A stretch of 64,000 nucleotides of DNA from Lachnospiraceae bacterium (GCA_910575155.1 CAJTDX010000013.1:1-64000); one strand, 5' to 3'. Shown: positions 45,656-55,627, counted from the stretch's first letter. The notes: generated from the sequence alone by a model not told the origin. Numbers and translations are program-made.

Positions 45656-46717
45656 ATGGTCCAGCCTGCATTGTGTTTACTGATAATTGTACTTTTGGGA
45701 ATAGAATTTGGAATATTTGGAATTGGCGTTCGCAGGATTTTCTGCCTGAGATTGTCATCCTGTGAGACAGAACTTCTGGGATTTTTTGCATATTTTGGCT
45801 TGTTTCAAATGGCAGCGCTGCCGCTGATTTTATTGCAGAGGCCGTTTCATGAACTGGTATGGCTGTGGATTGTTATTGCGGCCGTCCTCAACCTGTCTGT
45901 GCTGTTTACATCAGGGAAAGACCTGGCAGGTTTTTTGCGCGGCGTCTTTGCAGGGGTGTGGCGGCTGAAGGGCTTCCTGCTGCCGGCAGTAATTTTACTG
46001 GTGCTGTTTGTCTGCTGGTTCCAGGCAACTCAGCAGTATATGGGCTGGGATACGACGGATTATATTGGAACGGTAAATACGACGGTATATACAGATACCA
46101 TGTATGTCTATGAGGGAAATTCCGGCGTTAAAGCCAGTTTCCTCAATCTGAGATATGCCCTCTCCGCATTTTATATGCATTCGGCGTTTTTATGCAAAAT
46201 GGCAGGTCTGGGCGGTATGATCATACAGAAATATGTGCTGGGGACTGTCTGTATTCTTATGCACGGACTGATTCTCTTTACCATAGGCAAGCGTTTGTTT
46301 CCAGAGGATGAGAAAAAGGCGCTGTTTATGACAGGTCTGGTATTTGTCATGCATCTTGGATTTCAGACGATCTACAGTACCTCCGATTTTCTGCTGATTC
46401 GGGCTTACGAGGCGAAGGGGTTTTGCGGCAATGTGGTAATTCCCGCTATGTTTTACGCCGTGCTCTGCTTTTGGGAGGAACAAAAGAAACGGGAACACTG
46501 GGCGTTATTGTTTGCAGTCTCTTTTTCCAGCGTGCCAGTGTCCATGTCTTCTCTTGTAGTTGTTCCCGCGCTGCTGGTAATTGCCGTGCTTGCACAGTGG
46601 TTTTGTGAACGGTCCTGGAAAATTTTGTGGCGTTGTTTCTGGTGCGCGGCGCCCAATGCCGTATATTTGATAATTTATTTTTTTTATACGCGGGGATTTC
46701 AAATTATGATTAAATAA
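45656..46717 (+). CDS. Membrane protein, N-terminal half of a probable split DUF6077-type protein
   Basis: 353 residues with about nine hydrophobic helices. The loop YMGWDTTDYIGTVNTTVYTDTMY and the NLRYALSAFYMHSAFL segment are typical of large clostridial surface-glycan membrane proteins that I associate with DUF6077; the family call is from memory. The frame closes at a TAA (46715-46717), yet the same frame stays open for the next 264-residue ORF. AGGAGAG precedes ATG 45656. It may need the next protein to be functional. Confidence 0.65.
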   Translation: MVQPALCLLIIVLLGIEFGIFGIGVRRIFCLRLSSCETELLGFFAYFGLFQMAALPLILLQRPFHELVWLWIVIAAVLNLSVLFTSGKDLAGFLRGVFAGVWRLKGFLLPAVILLVLFVCWFQATQQYMGWDTTDYIGTVNTTVYTDTMYVYEGNSGVKASFLNLRYALSAFYMHSAFLCKMAGLGGMIIQKYVLGTVCILMHGLILFTIGKRLFPEDEKKALFMTGLVFVMHLGFQTIYSTSDFLLIRAYEAKGFCGNVVIPAMFYAVLCFWEEQKKREHWALLFAVSFSSVPVSMSSLVVVPALLVIAVLAQWFCERSWKILWRCFWCAAPNAVYLIIYFFYTRGFQIMIK

Positions 46718-46729
46718 AGAGGAAATGAT

Positions 46730-47524
46730 ATGTACGATGTAGAGAGTATACAGCAGATGTTCCAGAATTATGGGGGAATCACCATGTTTCTGCCCGCCTT
46801 CTGGGTCTGTGTAATCTATGTATTCTGTTATGGAAAAGAGTCTGGGCGGAAACGCATGTTAGCTGTGTTTTTGCTGAGTATCCTGTTTGTTTTTAACGAC
46901 CTTTCCATGAAATTGGTGGGAAAAATAACAGGAGAAGGCACGTATTATCGTTTTATCTGGGCGCTGCCGATTTTGCCTTTGATTGCCTGGGCAGGAACCA
47001 AAGTAGTGATGGAACGGGAGAAGCGCTGGGAAAAGGCAGTGGTTTTTGGACTGCTGTTCTGTCTGTTCTGGGGCGGGAAGAGCAGCTTCATTACAGAAGG
47101 CAGTATCCGGATCCCGGAAAATCCCTATAATCTGTCGGGCGACGTAATACAGGTCTGCGACATCATTGCTGAGGATAAGGACAAGGAACGTCCGGTGGTG
47201 ATTTTCGATTATGGCTGCCAATTGGAGGCAAGGCTTTACGACCCTTCTCTGGTATGGGGAATCAGCCGCAGGGCCTATCAGTTCCATAATGATGCAGAGG
47301 GATATGAACACGCCGGAAAATATAAGACCGAGAAAGCCCTGATCCATGCCGCAAATTTTGGCGTGAAGAGCGAGCCGGAAAGACTGGCGAAGGCTTTAAA
47401 GAAAAAAAAGGTGGATTATATTGTGACGCTTACCGCTTATGAGATGGACGATTATCTGGAGGGGGCGGGCTATAAGCTCAAAGCCCGGTCAGAAATGAGG
47501 AGCGTGTATGTCCGAACGGAATAA
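46730..47524 (+). CDS. Membrane protein, C-terminal half of a probable split DUF6077-type protein
   Basis: 264 residues. About four hydrophobic helices and then a soluble domain of about 140 residues (VIFDYGCQLEARLYDPSLVWG, KKVDYIVTLTAYEMDDYLEGAGY), resembling the cytoplasmic or extracytoplasmic tail of a larger transporter-like or GT-C protein. AGAGGAAATGAT before ATG 46730 can act as a ribosome site, so it may be made separately. It shares its reading frame with the previous ORF, from which it is parted by one TAA and four codons. Confidence 0.6.
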   Translation: MYDVESIQQMFQNYGGITMFLPAFWVCVIYVFCYGKESGRKRMLAVFLLSILFVFNDLSMKLVGKITGEGTYYRFIWALPILPLIAWAGTKVVMEREKRWEKAVVFGLLFCLFWGGKSSFITEGSIRIPENPYNLSGDVIQVCDIIAEDKDKERPVVIFDYGCQLEARLYDPSLVWGISRRAYQFHNDAEGYEHAGKYKTEKALIHAANFGVKSEPERLAKALKKKKVDYIVTLTAYEMDDYLEGAGYKLKARSEMRSVYVRTE

Positions 47525-47590
47525 GAATCATATTTTGGCGAAAGTTTTAATGAGATAGAGAGAAGAATATTTAATTTTGGAGGTTGATCC

Positions 47591-48469
47591 ATGAAAGGAA
47601 TTATTTTAGCCGGAGGTTCCGGAACAAGATTATACCCGTTAACCAAAGCCATATCGAAGCAAATTATGCCAGTCTATGATAAGCCTATGATTTATTATCC
47701 CTTGTCTACACTGATGCTGGCAGGGATCCGGGAGATTCTGATTATTTCTACGCCCAGAGATCTTCCGGTGTTTGAACATCTTTTGGGGGACGGAAGCCAG
47801 CTTGGCATGAAATTTTCCTATGAAGTGCAGGAGGAACCCAGAGGACTTGCCGATGCCTTTATCATTGGTGAAGAATTTATAGGAAAGGACGCCGTAGCGC
47901 TGGTGCTGGGAGATAATATTTTCTACGGACAGAGCTTTTCCAGAGTGCTGGAGTCGGCGGCAAAGCGGACGGACAGCCAGCCAGGAGCAACTATTTTCGG
48001 CTATTATGTCAGAGATCCCAGAGAGTATGGGGTGGTGGAATTTGACAAAGATGGGACGGCGATTTCAATTGAAGAAAAGCCCGCACATCCCAAATCCAAC
48101 TATGCCGTACCAGGTTTATATTTTTATGATAACGATGTGGTTGAGATTGCCAAAAACGTAAAGCCCTCGGCGCGTGGAGAGATCGAAATTACCAGCGTCA
48201 ATAATGAATATCTGAAACGGGGCAGCCTCAAGGTGGAGACTTTGGGGCGGGGCTTTGCATGGCTGGATACAGGCAGCCATGATATGCTTCTGGCGGCGGC
48301 AGATTTCATATCAGCCGTGCAGAAACGGCAGGGACTTTATATTTCCTGTATAGAAGAGATTGCTTTTAACCGTGGATTTATAGATAAAGAACAGTTAAAG
48401 AAACTGGCAGAGCCTTTGATGAAGACCGAGTACGGACAGTATTTGATGGAAATCGCAGAGGGATTATAG
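47591..48469 (+). CDS. rfbA: Glucose-1-phosphate thymidylyltransferase
   Basis: 292 residues, the usual length. [20 protein letters not shown] nucleotide loop, [25 protein letters not shown], and LGDNIFYG with the metal-binding Asp. First step of dTDP-rhamnose synthesis. GGAGGTTG ribosome site; rfbC follows within about 40 bases. It is about 11 kb from rfbB and 19 kb from rfbD. Confidence 0.97.
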   Translation: MKGIILAGGSGTRLYPLTKAISKQIMPVYDKPMIYYPLSTLMLAGIREILIISTPRDLPVFEHLLGDGSQLGMKFSYEVQEEPRGLADAFIIGEEFIGKDAVALVLGDNIFYGQSFSRVLESAAKRTDSQPGATIFGYYVRDPREYGVVEFDKDGTAISIEEKPAHPKSNYAVPGLYFYDNDVVEIAKNVKPSARGEIEITSVNNEYLKRGSLKVETLGRGFAWLDTGSHDMLLAAADFISAVQKRQGLYISCIEEIAFNRGFIDKEQLKKLAEPLMKTEYGQYLMEIAEGL

Positions 48470-48506
48470 AGAAGTTGTATTTGGCATAGCAGGAGGTTAA
48501 GTCAAA

Positions 48507-49082
48507 ATGGGAAAAATTAAAGTAACGGACGACTGTAATGGAATCAAAGGGCTTAAAGTAATTGAGCCTGCCGTGTTCGGCGACGCCCGGGGTTATTTTA
48601 TGGAAACTTATAACTATAATGATTTTAAAGAGGCAGGCATTGACTGTCAGTTTGTGCAGGATAACCAGTCGGCTTCTAAGAAGGGGGTTTTGCGCGGCCT
48701 GCATTTTCAGATTAATTATCCTCAGGATAAACTGGTGCGCGTGGTGAACGGAGAAGTATTCGACGTTGCCGTAGATTTGCGGGAAGGTTCAGATACTTTT
48801 GGCAAATGGTTTGGCGTAAGGCTTTCAGCGGAAAATAAGAAGCAGTTTTTTATCCCCAAAGGCTTTGCGCACGGCTTTGTGGTTCTTTCTGATTTTGCAG
48901 AATTCTGTTATAAGGTAACGGATTTCTATCACCCCAATGATGAAGGCGGTCTGTTGTGGAAGGACGAGGAAATTGGTGTGGAATGGCCTCTGCCGGAAGG
49001 TATGACAGAAGAAGATCTGATTATGTCGGATAAGGATAAGGTCTGGGGCGGTCTTCGGGAATACCTGAACAGCCGCAAATAG
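48507..49082 (+). CDS. rfbC: dTDP-4-dehydrorhamnose 3,5-epimerase
   Basis: 191 residues of the cupin fold. D-x-R-G-x-F-like start (DARGYFMETYNYNDF), QDNQSASKKGVLRGLHFQ with the catalytic His, and FIPKGFAHGFVVLSD are RmlC marks. It epimerises the keto sugar at C3 and C5. AGGAGG precedes the ATG. Placed straight after rfbA. Confidence 0.96.
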   Translation: MGKIKVTDDCNGIKGLKVIEPAVFGDARGYFMETYNYNDFKEAGIDCQFVQDNQSASKKGVLRGLHFQINYPQDKLVRVVNGEVFDVAVDLREGSDTFGKWFGVRLSAENKKQFFIPKGFAHGFVVLSDFAEFCYKVTDFYHPNDEGGLLWKDEEIGVEWPLPEGMTEEDLIMSDKDKVWGGLREYLNSRK

Positions 49083-49102
49083 CAGGAAAGGGAGGATATT
49101 CT

Positions 49103-51022
49103 ATGAGAAAGAGGATTTTAGCATTTGTATTATCGGGCCTGATGCTTTTGTCAGGGATTTCCGCAGACGCAGTCCTGGCGGCTCCTGTGCAGGAGGCGGT
49201 TTCTGCCGGAGAGGGAACACAACATTCAGAACAGCCTCTGGAACGCTCTTATCCCCGGGGCGGATACTTACAGCCGAAAGCCATAAAGATTACTGCGCAG
49301 GAGGCGGCGGAAGCGTTTCCGGAGGAAACGGATAACGGATTCAATTATTATGAAAAATCTTATGGTTCTCAGCAATATAGTTCATTCTGGGACAAATGCT
49401 CGTCCAATTATATTTATAATCAGCTAAGTGAGAAAGAACGGAAATTCTGGGATGCATTGGACAATATGTGCAGAGCTTATCTTACTTCAACCCGGAATGC
49501 AATTGCGCTAAGATATGACGGCGGAAGCGCCAACGTATTGGGGGAGATTATAAATGGGCAGATGGAGGTGCCGACTTACCAGGCAAAAAGTATTTATATT
49601 ATATTTGTGTATTCAAATCCACAATATTATTTTTTGGACAACAGTTATGGATATGGAAAGAAAATAGTGTCAGGACAAGAAGAAGATGTATTCTATCCGG
49701 GAATTTATAATGAATTTGTCCGTGGAAGTGTGAGAAAAACGGAAACGGCAAAATTCAAAGCGCAGATTGACAATATGAAAAATAAGATATTACAGGGAAC
49801 GGATGATGTAGAAAAAGCCAAAATTGCCAATGACCTGATTACCGCTAAAATCAAGTATGATTCGGGCTTTAGTTTTATACCGGAATTGTCCAATCCGTAT
49901 ACGCCGTTTCATCAAAGCGCTTACAGCGTATTTTGTGATAATTATACGGTATGTGCGGGGTATACAAAGGCATTTCAAATTCTGATGAATCTGGTTGGAA
50001 TTGATACTTTGGGAGTAACCAGCATCGACCATGCCTGGAATCTGATATGTTTCAATGATTCCTGGTATTGTATGGATCTGACCTGGAATGATATGGATGG
50101 CAAAGAAGGCATGGTTACACAATACCTCTTTTTCGGGGTCAGTGAAGCCAGGCTTGGTGAACTTGATTCACAGAATTCTCATAAGAAAGAAGCGATGTAT
50201 ACCGGGCTGACGCCAAAATGTACCAAAGACTTTGGCTCTACGAAAACAAGCGTGGGAAACGTCTATGTGCCCACTCAGACTGCAGCGGCTCCTGTGATCA
50301 GCCAGAAGAAAAACGCAAATAATATTACGGTGACACTGAGGTCAGGAACGCCGGGCGCAGAAATTTATTATACCATGGATGGAAAAAATCCATCTTCTTC
50401 CTTTACGAGAAGTTATCGTTATACCGGAACGTTTAAAGTTACTTCTGATGTAAAGGTAAAAGCTGTCGCCGTACAGGATGGGATGTGGGACAGCCCGATT
50501 GCGGAGGCTGAAGTGAAGGGCCGCATGTATACCGTAAAGTTTGATACCAAAGGCGGGGGCAAAATATCTTCACAGAAAGTCTGGCCGCAGGGAATAGCGA
50601 AAAAGCCTTCCAATCCCAAACGGGCAAAGTATTCGTTTGAAGGATGGTATAAGGACAGCAAATGTAAGAATAAGTGGAACTTTAAGAATATAATTCAGAA
50701 AAATACAACCATTTATGCCAAATGGAATAAAGTAAAGGTGGCAAATACTTCCATTCAGAAGTTGAAAAATACTTCCTCAGGAAAGGTCACAGTTGCTGTG
50801 AAGAAGCTCAAAAAGGCAAAAGGCTATCAGATCCGGTATTCCACCAGTCCGAACATGACTGCGGCGAAGAAAAAAGAGATCAAAACTACCAGCAAAGTGC
50901 TCAGCGGCCTGCGAAAAGACGTCACGTACTATGTGCAGGTAAGGGCTTATCAGAAAGATTCTGCCGGAAAGAAGATTTATGGAAACTGGAGCAGGAGCAA
51001 ATCCGTTACCATTCGAAAATAA
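49103..51022 (+). CDS. Secreted transglutaminase-like protein with chitobiase-type, InlB and Fn3 modules
   Basis: 639 residues. Signal peptide (LLSGISADAVLA, cleavage near residue 27). A central transglutaminase-like fold with C284 in VCAGYTKAF, H310 in DHAWNL and D325 in CMDLTW makes a plausible Cys-His-Asp triad. Then a chitobiase/hexosaminidase C-terminal-like module (GTPGAEIYYTMDGKNPSSS), one InlB B-repeat unit (FEGWYKDSK, IYAKWN) and an Fn3 domain. Signal peptide and tail resemble those of the 42448 protein. Whether it crosslinks, cleaves or only binds is unknown. Confidence 0.82.
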   Translation: MRKRILAFVLSGLMLLSGISADAVLAAPVQEAVSAGEGTQHSEQPLERSYPRGGYLQPKAIKITAQEAAEAFPEETDNGFNYYEKSYGSQQYSSFWDKCSSNYIYNQLSEKERKFWDALDNMCRAYLTSTRNAIALRYDGGSANVLGEIINGQMEVPTYQAKSIYIIFVYSNPQYYFLDNSYGYGKKIVSGQEEDVFYPGIYNEFVRGSVRKTETAKFKAQIDNMKNKILQGTDDVEKAKIANDLITAKIKYDSGFSFIPELSNPYTPFHQSAYSVFCDNYTVCAGYTKAFQILMNLVGIDTLGVTSIDHAWNLICFNDSWYCMDLTWNDMDGKEGMVTQYLFFGVSEARLGELDSQNSHKKEAMYTGLTPKCTKDFGSTKTSVGNVYVPTQTAAAPVISQKKNANNITVTLRSGTPGAEIYYTMDGKNPSSSFTRSYRYTGTFKVTSDVKVKAVAVQDGMWDSPIAEAEVKGRMYTVKFDTKGGGKISSQKVWPQGIAKKPSNPKRAKYSFEGWYKDSKCKNKWNFKNIIQKNTTIYAKWNKVKVANTSIQKLKNTSSGKVTVAVKKLKKAKGYQIRYSTSPNMTAAKKKEIKTTSKVLSGLRKDVTYYVQVRAYQKDSAGKKIYGNWSRSKSVTIRK

Positions 51023-51043
51023 TCAAAGGAAGTCGGAACACAT

Positions 51044-51871
51044 ATGAATGCAAAATCCCAAAATATAATTGTAGAAGTGATAGCGAACCGCAAACTGGCA
51101 TTAAGCCTGGCAAAAAATGACTTTAAAACCAAGTTTGCCGGCTCATATCTGGGCACCATCTGGGCATTCGTGCAGCCGGTAATTACAGTACTTATTTACT
51201 GGTTTGTATTTGAAAAGGCAATAGGCGCGACTGCCCGCATTCGCGGGGAGCTGCCATTGCCGTATGTTTTGTGGCTGGTGGCGGGGATTGTGCCCTGGTT
51301 TTTCTTTTCCGACTGTATCAGTGCAGGAACGGCTGTGCTGATGGAGTATAATTATCTGGTGAAGAAAGTAGTGTTCAATATTGACATTCTGCCGGTGGTA
51401 AAGGTGTTTTCTTCCATATTTGTGCATGTATTTTTTGTTGTGTTTATGCTGCTTTTGTTTGCGGTTTATGGATACATGCCGGATTTATATGTGCTGCAGG
51501 TGGTTTATTACAGTCTGGGCGTTCTGATTCTCGCGCTGGGCATAAGTTATCTTACCAGCGCAGTATCTGTTTTTTTTCCGGATATGCGCCAGATTGTAAA
51601 CATCGCCCTGCAGATTGGCATATGGGCGACGCCTATTATGTGGAATATTGATGATATGAAACAGAAGATTCCGGACGCGGTGATGACAGTTTTAAGACTG
51701 AATCCGATGTACTATATTGTGCAGGGATACCGGGAGGCATTGATTGACAAACGCTGGTTTTTTGAGCATCCCGGTATGACGCTGTACTTTTGGTGTTTTA
51801 CGGCGGCGGTATGCGTTCTGGGGGTAACGGTATTCAAACGGCTGAAGGTACATTTTGCAGATGTGCTGTAG
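51044..51871 (+). CDS. ABC-2 type permease for polysaccharide export (Wzm/TagG-like)
   Basis: 275 residues with six hydrophobic helices. The FKTKFAGSYLGTIWAFVQPVIT entry helix and GISYLTSAVSVFFPDMRQI are hallmarks of Wzm/TagG permeases; NPMYYIVQGYREALID is the typical C-terminal segment. GGAAG ribosome site. Eleven bases later its ATPase partner begins. It should form the channel through which a lipid-linked finished glycan is moved across the membrane. Confidence 0.93.
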   Translation: MNAKSQNIIVEVIANRKLALSLAKNDFKTKFAGSYLGTIWAFVQPVITVLIYWFVFEKAIGATARIRGELPLPYVLWLVAGIVPWFFFSDCISAGTAVLMEYNYLVKKVVFNIDILPVVKVFSSIFVHVFFVVFMLLLFAVYGYMPDLYVLQVVYYSLGVLILALGISYLTSAVSVFFPDMRQIVNIALQIGIWATPIMWNIDDMKQKIPDAVMTVLRLNPMYYIVQGYREALIDKRWFFEHPGMTLYFWCFTAAVCVLGVTVFKRLKVHFADVL

Positions 51872-51882
51872 AAAGGAAGCGT

Positions 51883-53145
51883 ATGGGACAGACAGCAATC
51901 AAGATCAGGCAGGTCAGCAAGATCTATAAACTGTATGAAACTCCAACGGCGCGGCTGAAGGATGCGCTGGGGCTTTCCAGGAAAAAAAATTTCAGAGAGC
52001 ATCCGGCGTTAAAGGAGATCAGCCTGGATATTCAAAAAGGGGAGACCGTGGGGATTATCGGAACGAATGGTTCCGGGAAATCCACGCTCCTTAAGATTAT
52101 TACGGGCGTTATCCAGCAGACCAGCGGAGAAGTGGAGGTAGAAGGAAGGATTTCCGCACTTTTGGAGCTGGGAGCCGGTTTTAACATGGAATATACCGGG
52201 ATTGAGAATGTGTATCTGCAGGGAACCATGATGGGGTTTTCCAGAGAAGAAATCAGCGGCAGAATGGAGGCAATCCTGGAATTTGCAGATATCGGGGCCT
52301 TTGTAAACCAGCCGGTGAAAACTTATTCCAGCGGCATGTTTGTACGTCTGGCCTTTGCGGTGGCAATCAATATCGAGCCGGAAATTCTGATTGTGGATGA
52401 AGCGCTTTCAGTGGGAGATGTGTTTTTCCAGGCAAAGTGCTACCGCAAATTTGAGGAATTTAAGGAGCTGGGCAAGACCATACTCTTTGTGAGCCATGAT
52501 CTGAGCAGTATCACCAAATACTGCGACCGCGCTGTTTTGCTCAATAAGGGCGAAAAAGTGATGGAGGGCACGCCCAAAGAGGCGGTGGACCGCTTTAAGA
52601 TGGCGCTGGTGAAGCAGGAGGAAGCGCAGCGCAGGGAACATACCGCTTTGTGGAATCCGGACAATGCCGGGGGCAATTGGAGAGACAGTCTCAGTGTGAA
52701 TCCGGAAACGCTGGAATATGGAGACAAAAAGGCGGAGATTCTTGATTTTGCCATTGTGGATAAAACAGGGAAGATTACCAATGTGATTGAAAAGGGAGAG
52801 GCATGTACCATTAAGATGAAAGTATTGTTTCATCAGGATGTGGCAGAGCCGATTTTTGCATTTACCCTGAAAAATCTTATGGGTATTGAGCTGACAGGCA
52901 CAAATACCATGCTGGAGAAGCAGGGGATATCCCCTAAGAAAAAAGGCGATCTGCAGGTGGTTAGCTTTACGCAGAAAATGCTCCTGCAGGGAGGGGAATA
53001 CTTGTTATCCCTGGGATGTACCGGATATGAACAGGAAGAATTTAAGGTACACCACAGACTGTATGATGTGTGCAGCCTGGGGGTGATTTCAGAAAAAAAT
53101 ACAGTGGGTTATTTTGATATGGAATCGTCCATTGTGCTGGAATAA
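51883..53145 (+). CDS. ABC transporter ATPase with Wzt-type C-terminal domain
   Basis: 420 residues from ATG 51883, which has GAAAGGAAG upstream; the frame is open further left. Walker A IIGTNGSGKSTLL (about residue 57), LELGAGFNMEYTGIENVYL, signature YSSGMFVRLAFA, Walker B ILIVDEALSVGD. After about residue 245 comes a beta-sandwich domain (ILDFAIVDKTGKITNVIEKG, VSFTQKMLLQGGEYLLSLG) of the Wzt C-terminal family, which recognises the chain end of the polymer. It pairs with the permease before it. Confidence 0.93.
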   Translation: MGQTAIKIRQVSKIYKLYETPTARLKDALGLSRKKNFREHPALKEISLDIQKGETVGIIGTNGSGKSTLLKIITGVIQQTSGEVEVEGRISALLELGAGFNMEYTGIENVYLQGTMMGFSREEISGRMEAILEFADIGAFVNQPVKTYSSGMFVRLAFAVAINIEPEILIVDEALSVGDVFFQAKCYRKFEEFKELGKTILFVSHDLSSITKYCDRAVLLNKGEKVMEGTPKEAVDRFKMALVKQEEAQRREHTALWNPDNAGGNWRDSLSVNPETLEYGDKKAEILDFAIVDKTGKITNVIEKGEACTIKMKVLFHQDVAEPIFAFTLKNLMGIELTGTNTMLEKQGISPKKKGDLQVVSFTQKMLLQGGEYLLSLGCTGYEQEEFKVHHRLYDVCSLGVISEKNTVGYFDMESSIVLE

Positions 53146-53164
53146 AATCAGAGGGACCGAAAAT

Positions 53165-55600
53165 ATGCTGGAAAAATTTAATGTGGTGAGAGTCAGATTT
53201 CACATAGAGGAAAAACAGATCCTGGTGATACAGGGATGGAAATATGAGATGTCCGCCGCGGACAGGCTTACAGTTACCCTCGATGGCAGGGAACTTCCGT
53301 GGAGCATGAAAAAATATGACGGCATGGAGGTACGCCAGCGTTATATGATTTATGATCTGGGCATTGAAGAAGAATATTTTCTGTATGTGGCGCTGCCGGA
53401 TAATTTTGCGGACAGCCAGGAATTAACTTTGAGCGCAGGAGGGCGGCCCGTATTCCAGGCGAAAGTATCTGTTCTGCAAAAACAGCAGCGGGAACTCGAT
53501 CTGTTTGTGGAACAGACTGTACTGGAAAAGGGAACATGTTATATCAAAGGATGGGCGGCGTCGCAATCTCCGGTGTCTGTGCGGGCTTTTGGAGCGGGAG
53601 GCAGAGAAATCTCCTGTGAGACTTCCTGGCATGAGCGTCGGGATGTGGCGCAGGTTTATCGGGAAACAGACCATTTCAGAGACGCGGGATTTGAGATTAC
53701 CATGCCGCATCACGGTCTGTCCCAGGTGCGGCTGGAATTTTCCAATGGAATTCAGAGAAGCAGGGTAAAAGTGCCTGTGATGACGACTTTTCTCTTTGAA
53801 AATGTGATGGGGAGCAGCTATCTTGGCAAGGGGATGAGATTCTTACAGCGTCATGGGATGAAGGAATTTTGTACCCGTACTATGCAGGTGCTGATGCAGA
53901 AATCAGCGCCCCAGGGAGATTATGAGAAGTACCGCCGCGCCGTGATGCCCACCGCAGAAGAACTGGCAAGGCAGCGGCGGAAGAACTGGCGGCACAGGCC
54001 ATTGTTTTCCATTGTGGTGCCTTTGTATAAGACGCCGGAAAAGTATCTGCAGCAATTAGTAGCATCCATTCAGGCGCAGACGTATGAGAACTGGGAACTG
54101 TGCCTGTCAGACGGCAGCGGCGCGCCGTCTCCTCTGGAACAGTATCTGAATAAACTGGAACAGAGCGAGAAGAGAGTAAAAGTAATCAGACATGAGATTC
54201 CTTTGAAAATTTCTGATAACACCAATGCAGCGATCCACAAAGCCTCCGGAGATTATATTGTGTTTGCAGATCATGACGATCTGCTGACGGAGGATGCTCT
54301 GTACGAATGTGCGCTTGCGCTGGAGAATCATCCGCAGACAGAACTGATTTATTCGGATGAAGACAAGGTTTCCATGAATGGGAAGCGATATTTTGAACCG
54401 CACTTTAAATCTGATTATAATCCCGATCTTTTGTGCAGTATGAATTATTTCTGCCATCTGGTGGCGGTAAAACGGTCGCTGCTCGATCGAACAGGTTTGC
54501 TCAACGGAGCGTTTGACGGAGCGCAGGATTATGATTTTGTGCTGCGCTGTACGGAGCATACCAGAAATATTTATCATATTCCCAAAGTTTTATACCATTG
54601 GCGGGCGCATGAACATTCCACGGCGGAAAATCCGGAGAGCAAACGCTATGCTTTTGAGGCTGGTAAACGGGCCATTGAGGCGCACTATGCCAGAAGAAAC
54701 CTTCCGGCTGAGGTTGAGATGGGAGAATATCCGGGGCTTTACCGGACCGTTTGGCAATGGCAGGAACAGCCGTTGATTTCCATTTTGATCCCCAACAAGG
54801 ATCATACGCAAGACCTGCACAAATGCATACAGTCCATAGAAAATCATTCCATCTATCGGAATTATGAATATATTATTATTGAAAATAACAGTGAGCTGCC
54901 GGAAACCTTTGCGTATTATAAGAAGCTGGAACAGGAAAACGAAAAAGCGCATGTCGTGTACTGGGAGGGCGGATTCAACTTTTCCGCCATCAATAATTTC
55001 GGCGCGGAGTATGCCAGAGGAGAATATCTTCTGCTTTTGAATAACGACACTGAGATTATAAATCCAGACTGCCTGTGGCAGCTTCTGGGCTACTGTATGC
55101 GGGAGGACGTGGGCGTTGTGGGCGCAAGACTCTATTATGAAGATCAGACCATTCAGCATGCGGGAGTGGTGATTGGCTTTGGAGGAATTGCGGGGCATAC
55201 CTTTATCGGGTTTGACCGTCAGGCAAACGGGTATTTTTCCAGGATTATCTGCGCGCAGGATTACAGCGCGGTGACAGCAGCCTGTATGATGACGAAAAAA
55301 TCTGTATATATGCAGGCGGGCGGATTGACAGAAGAGCTTGTGGTGGCGTTTAATGATATCGACTATTGTATGAAAGTGCGGGAATTGGGAAAACTGGTGG
55401 TTTATAATCCATACGCCCAGCTCTATCATTACGAATCAAAATCCAGAGGGCTGGAAGATTCTCCTGAGAAGCAGGAGCGTTACTATAAAGAAATGAAGTA
55501 TTTTGTAACGAAATGGAAAGAATATATGGATCAGGGAGATCCTTATTATAATCCAAATCTTACCTTGTCAAAAGCAGATTTTTCACTGAAACAGGTGTAA
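53165..55600 (+). CDS. Large glycosyltransferase with two GT2 domains
   Basis: 811 residues from ATG 53165; the weak AGAGGGA before it supports this start. The first ~230 residues form a non-catalytic, beta-rich domain. GT2 domain one (about 285-540) has FSIVVPLYKTPEKYLQQLV and ADHDD; GT2 domain two (about 555-790) has ISILIPNKDHTQDLHKCI, NNDTEI and FNDIDYCMKV. Double-GT2 proteins often build repeating units of rhamnose-rich polymers. It follows the exporter genes, so the same polymer is likely. Confidence 0.9.
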   Translation: MLEKFNVVRVRFHIEEKQILVIQGWKYEMSAADRLTVTLDGRELPWSMKKYDGMEVRQRYMIYDLGIEEEYFLYVALPDNFADSQELTLSAGGRPVFQAKVSVLQKQQRELDLFVEQTVLEKGTCYIKGWAASQSPVSVRAFGAGGREISCETSWHERRDVAQVYRETDHFRDAGFEITMPHHGLSQVRLEFSNGIQRSRVKVPVMTTFLFENVMGSSYLGKGMRFLQRHGMKEFCTRTMQVLMQKSAPQGDYEKYRRAVMPTAEELARQRRKNWRHRPLFSIVVPLYKTPEKYLQQLVASIQAQTYENWELCLSDGSGAPSPLEQYLNKLEQSEKRVKVIRHEIPLKISDNTNAAIHKASGDYIVFADHDDLLTEDALYECALALENHPQTELIYSDEDKVSMNGKRYFEPHFKSDYNPDLLCSMNYFCHLVAVKRSLLDRTGLLNGAFDGAQDYDFVLRCTEHTRNIYHIPKVLYHWRAHEHSTAENPESKRYAFEAGKRAIEAHYARRNLPAEVEMGEYPGLYRTVWQWQEQPLISILIPNKDHTQDLHKCIQSIENHSIYRNYEYIIIENNSELPETFAYYKKLEQENEKAHVVYWEGGFNFSAINNFGAEYARGEYLLLLNNDTEIINPDCLWQLLGYCMREDVGVVGARLYYEDQTIQHAGVVIGFGGIAGHTFIGFDRQANGYFSRIICAQDYSAVTAACMMTKKSVYMQAGGLTEELVVAFNDIDYCMKVRELGKLVVYNPYAQLYHYESKSRGLEDSPEKQERYYKEMKYFVTKWKEYMDQGDPYYNPNLTLSKADFSLKQV

Positions 55601-55627
55601 GCCTCTTAAGGAAAGGCGGAAGTTACT

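Noticed and set aside
45492-45683. A 63-codon plus-strand frame before the 45656 membrane protein
   Set aside because: It spans the -35, the extended -10 and the ribosome site of the next gene and has no ribosome site of its own.
54590-55429. A 279-residue minus-strand open frame inside the double-GT2 gene
   Set aside because: The plus-strand gene carries both transferase domains without interruption; this is its reverse-strand shadow.
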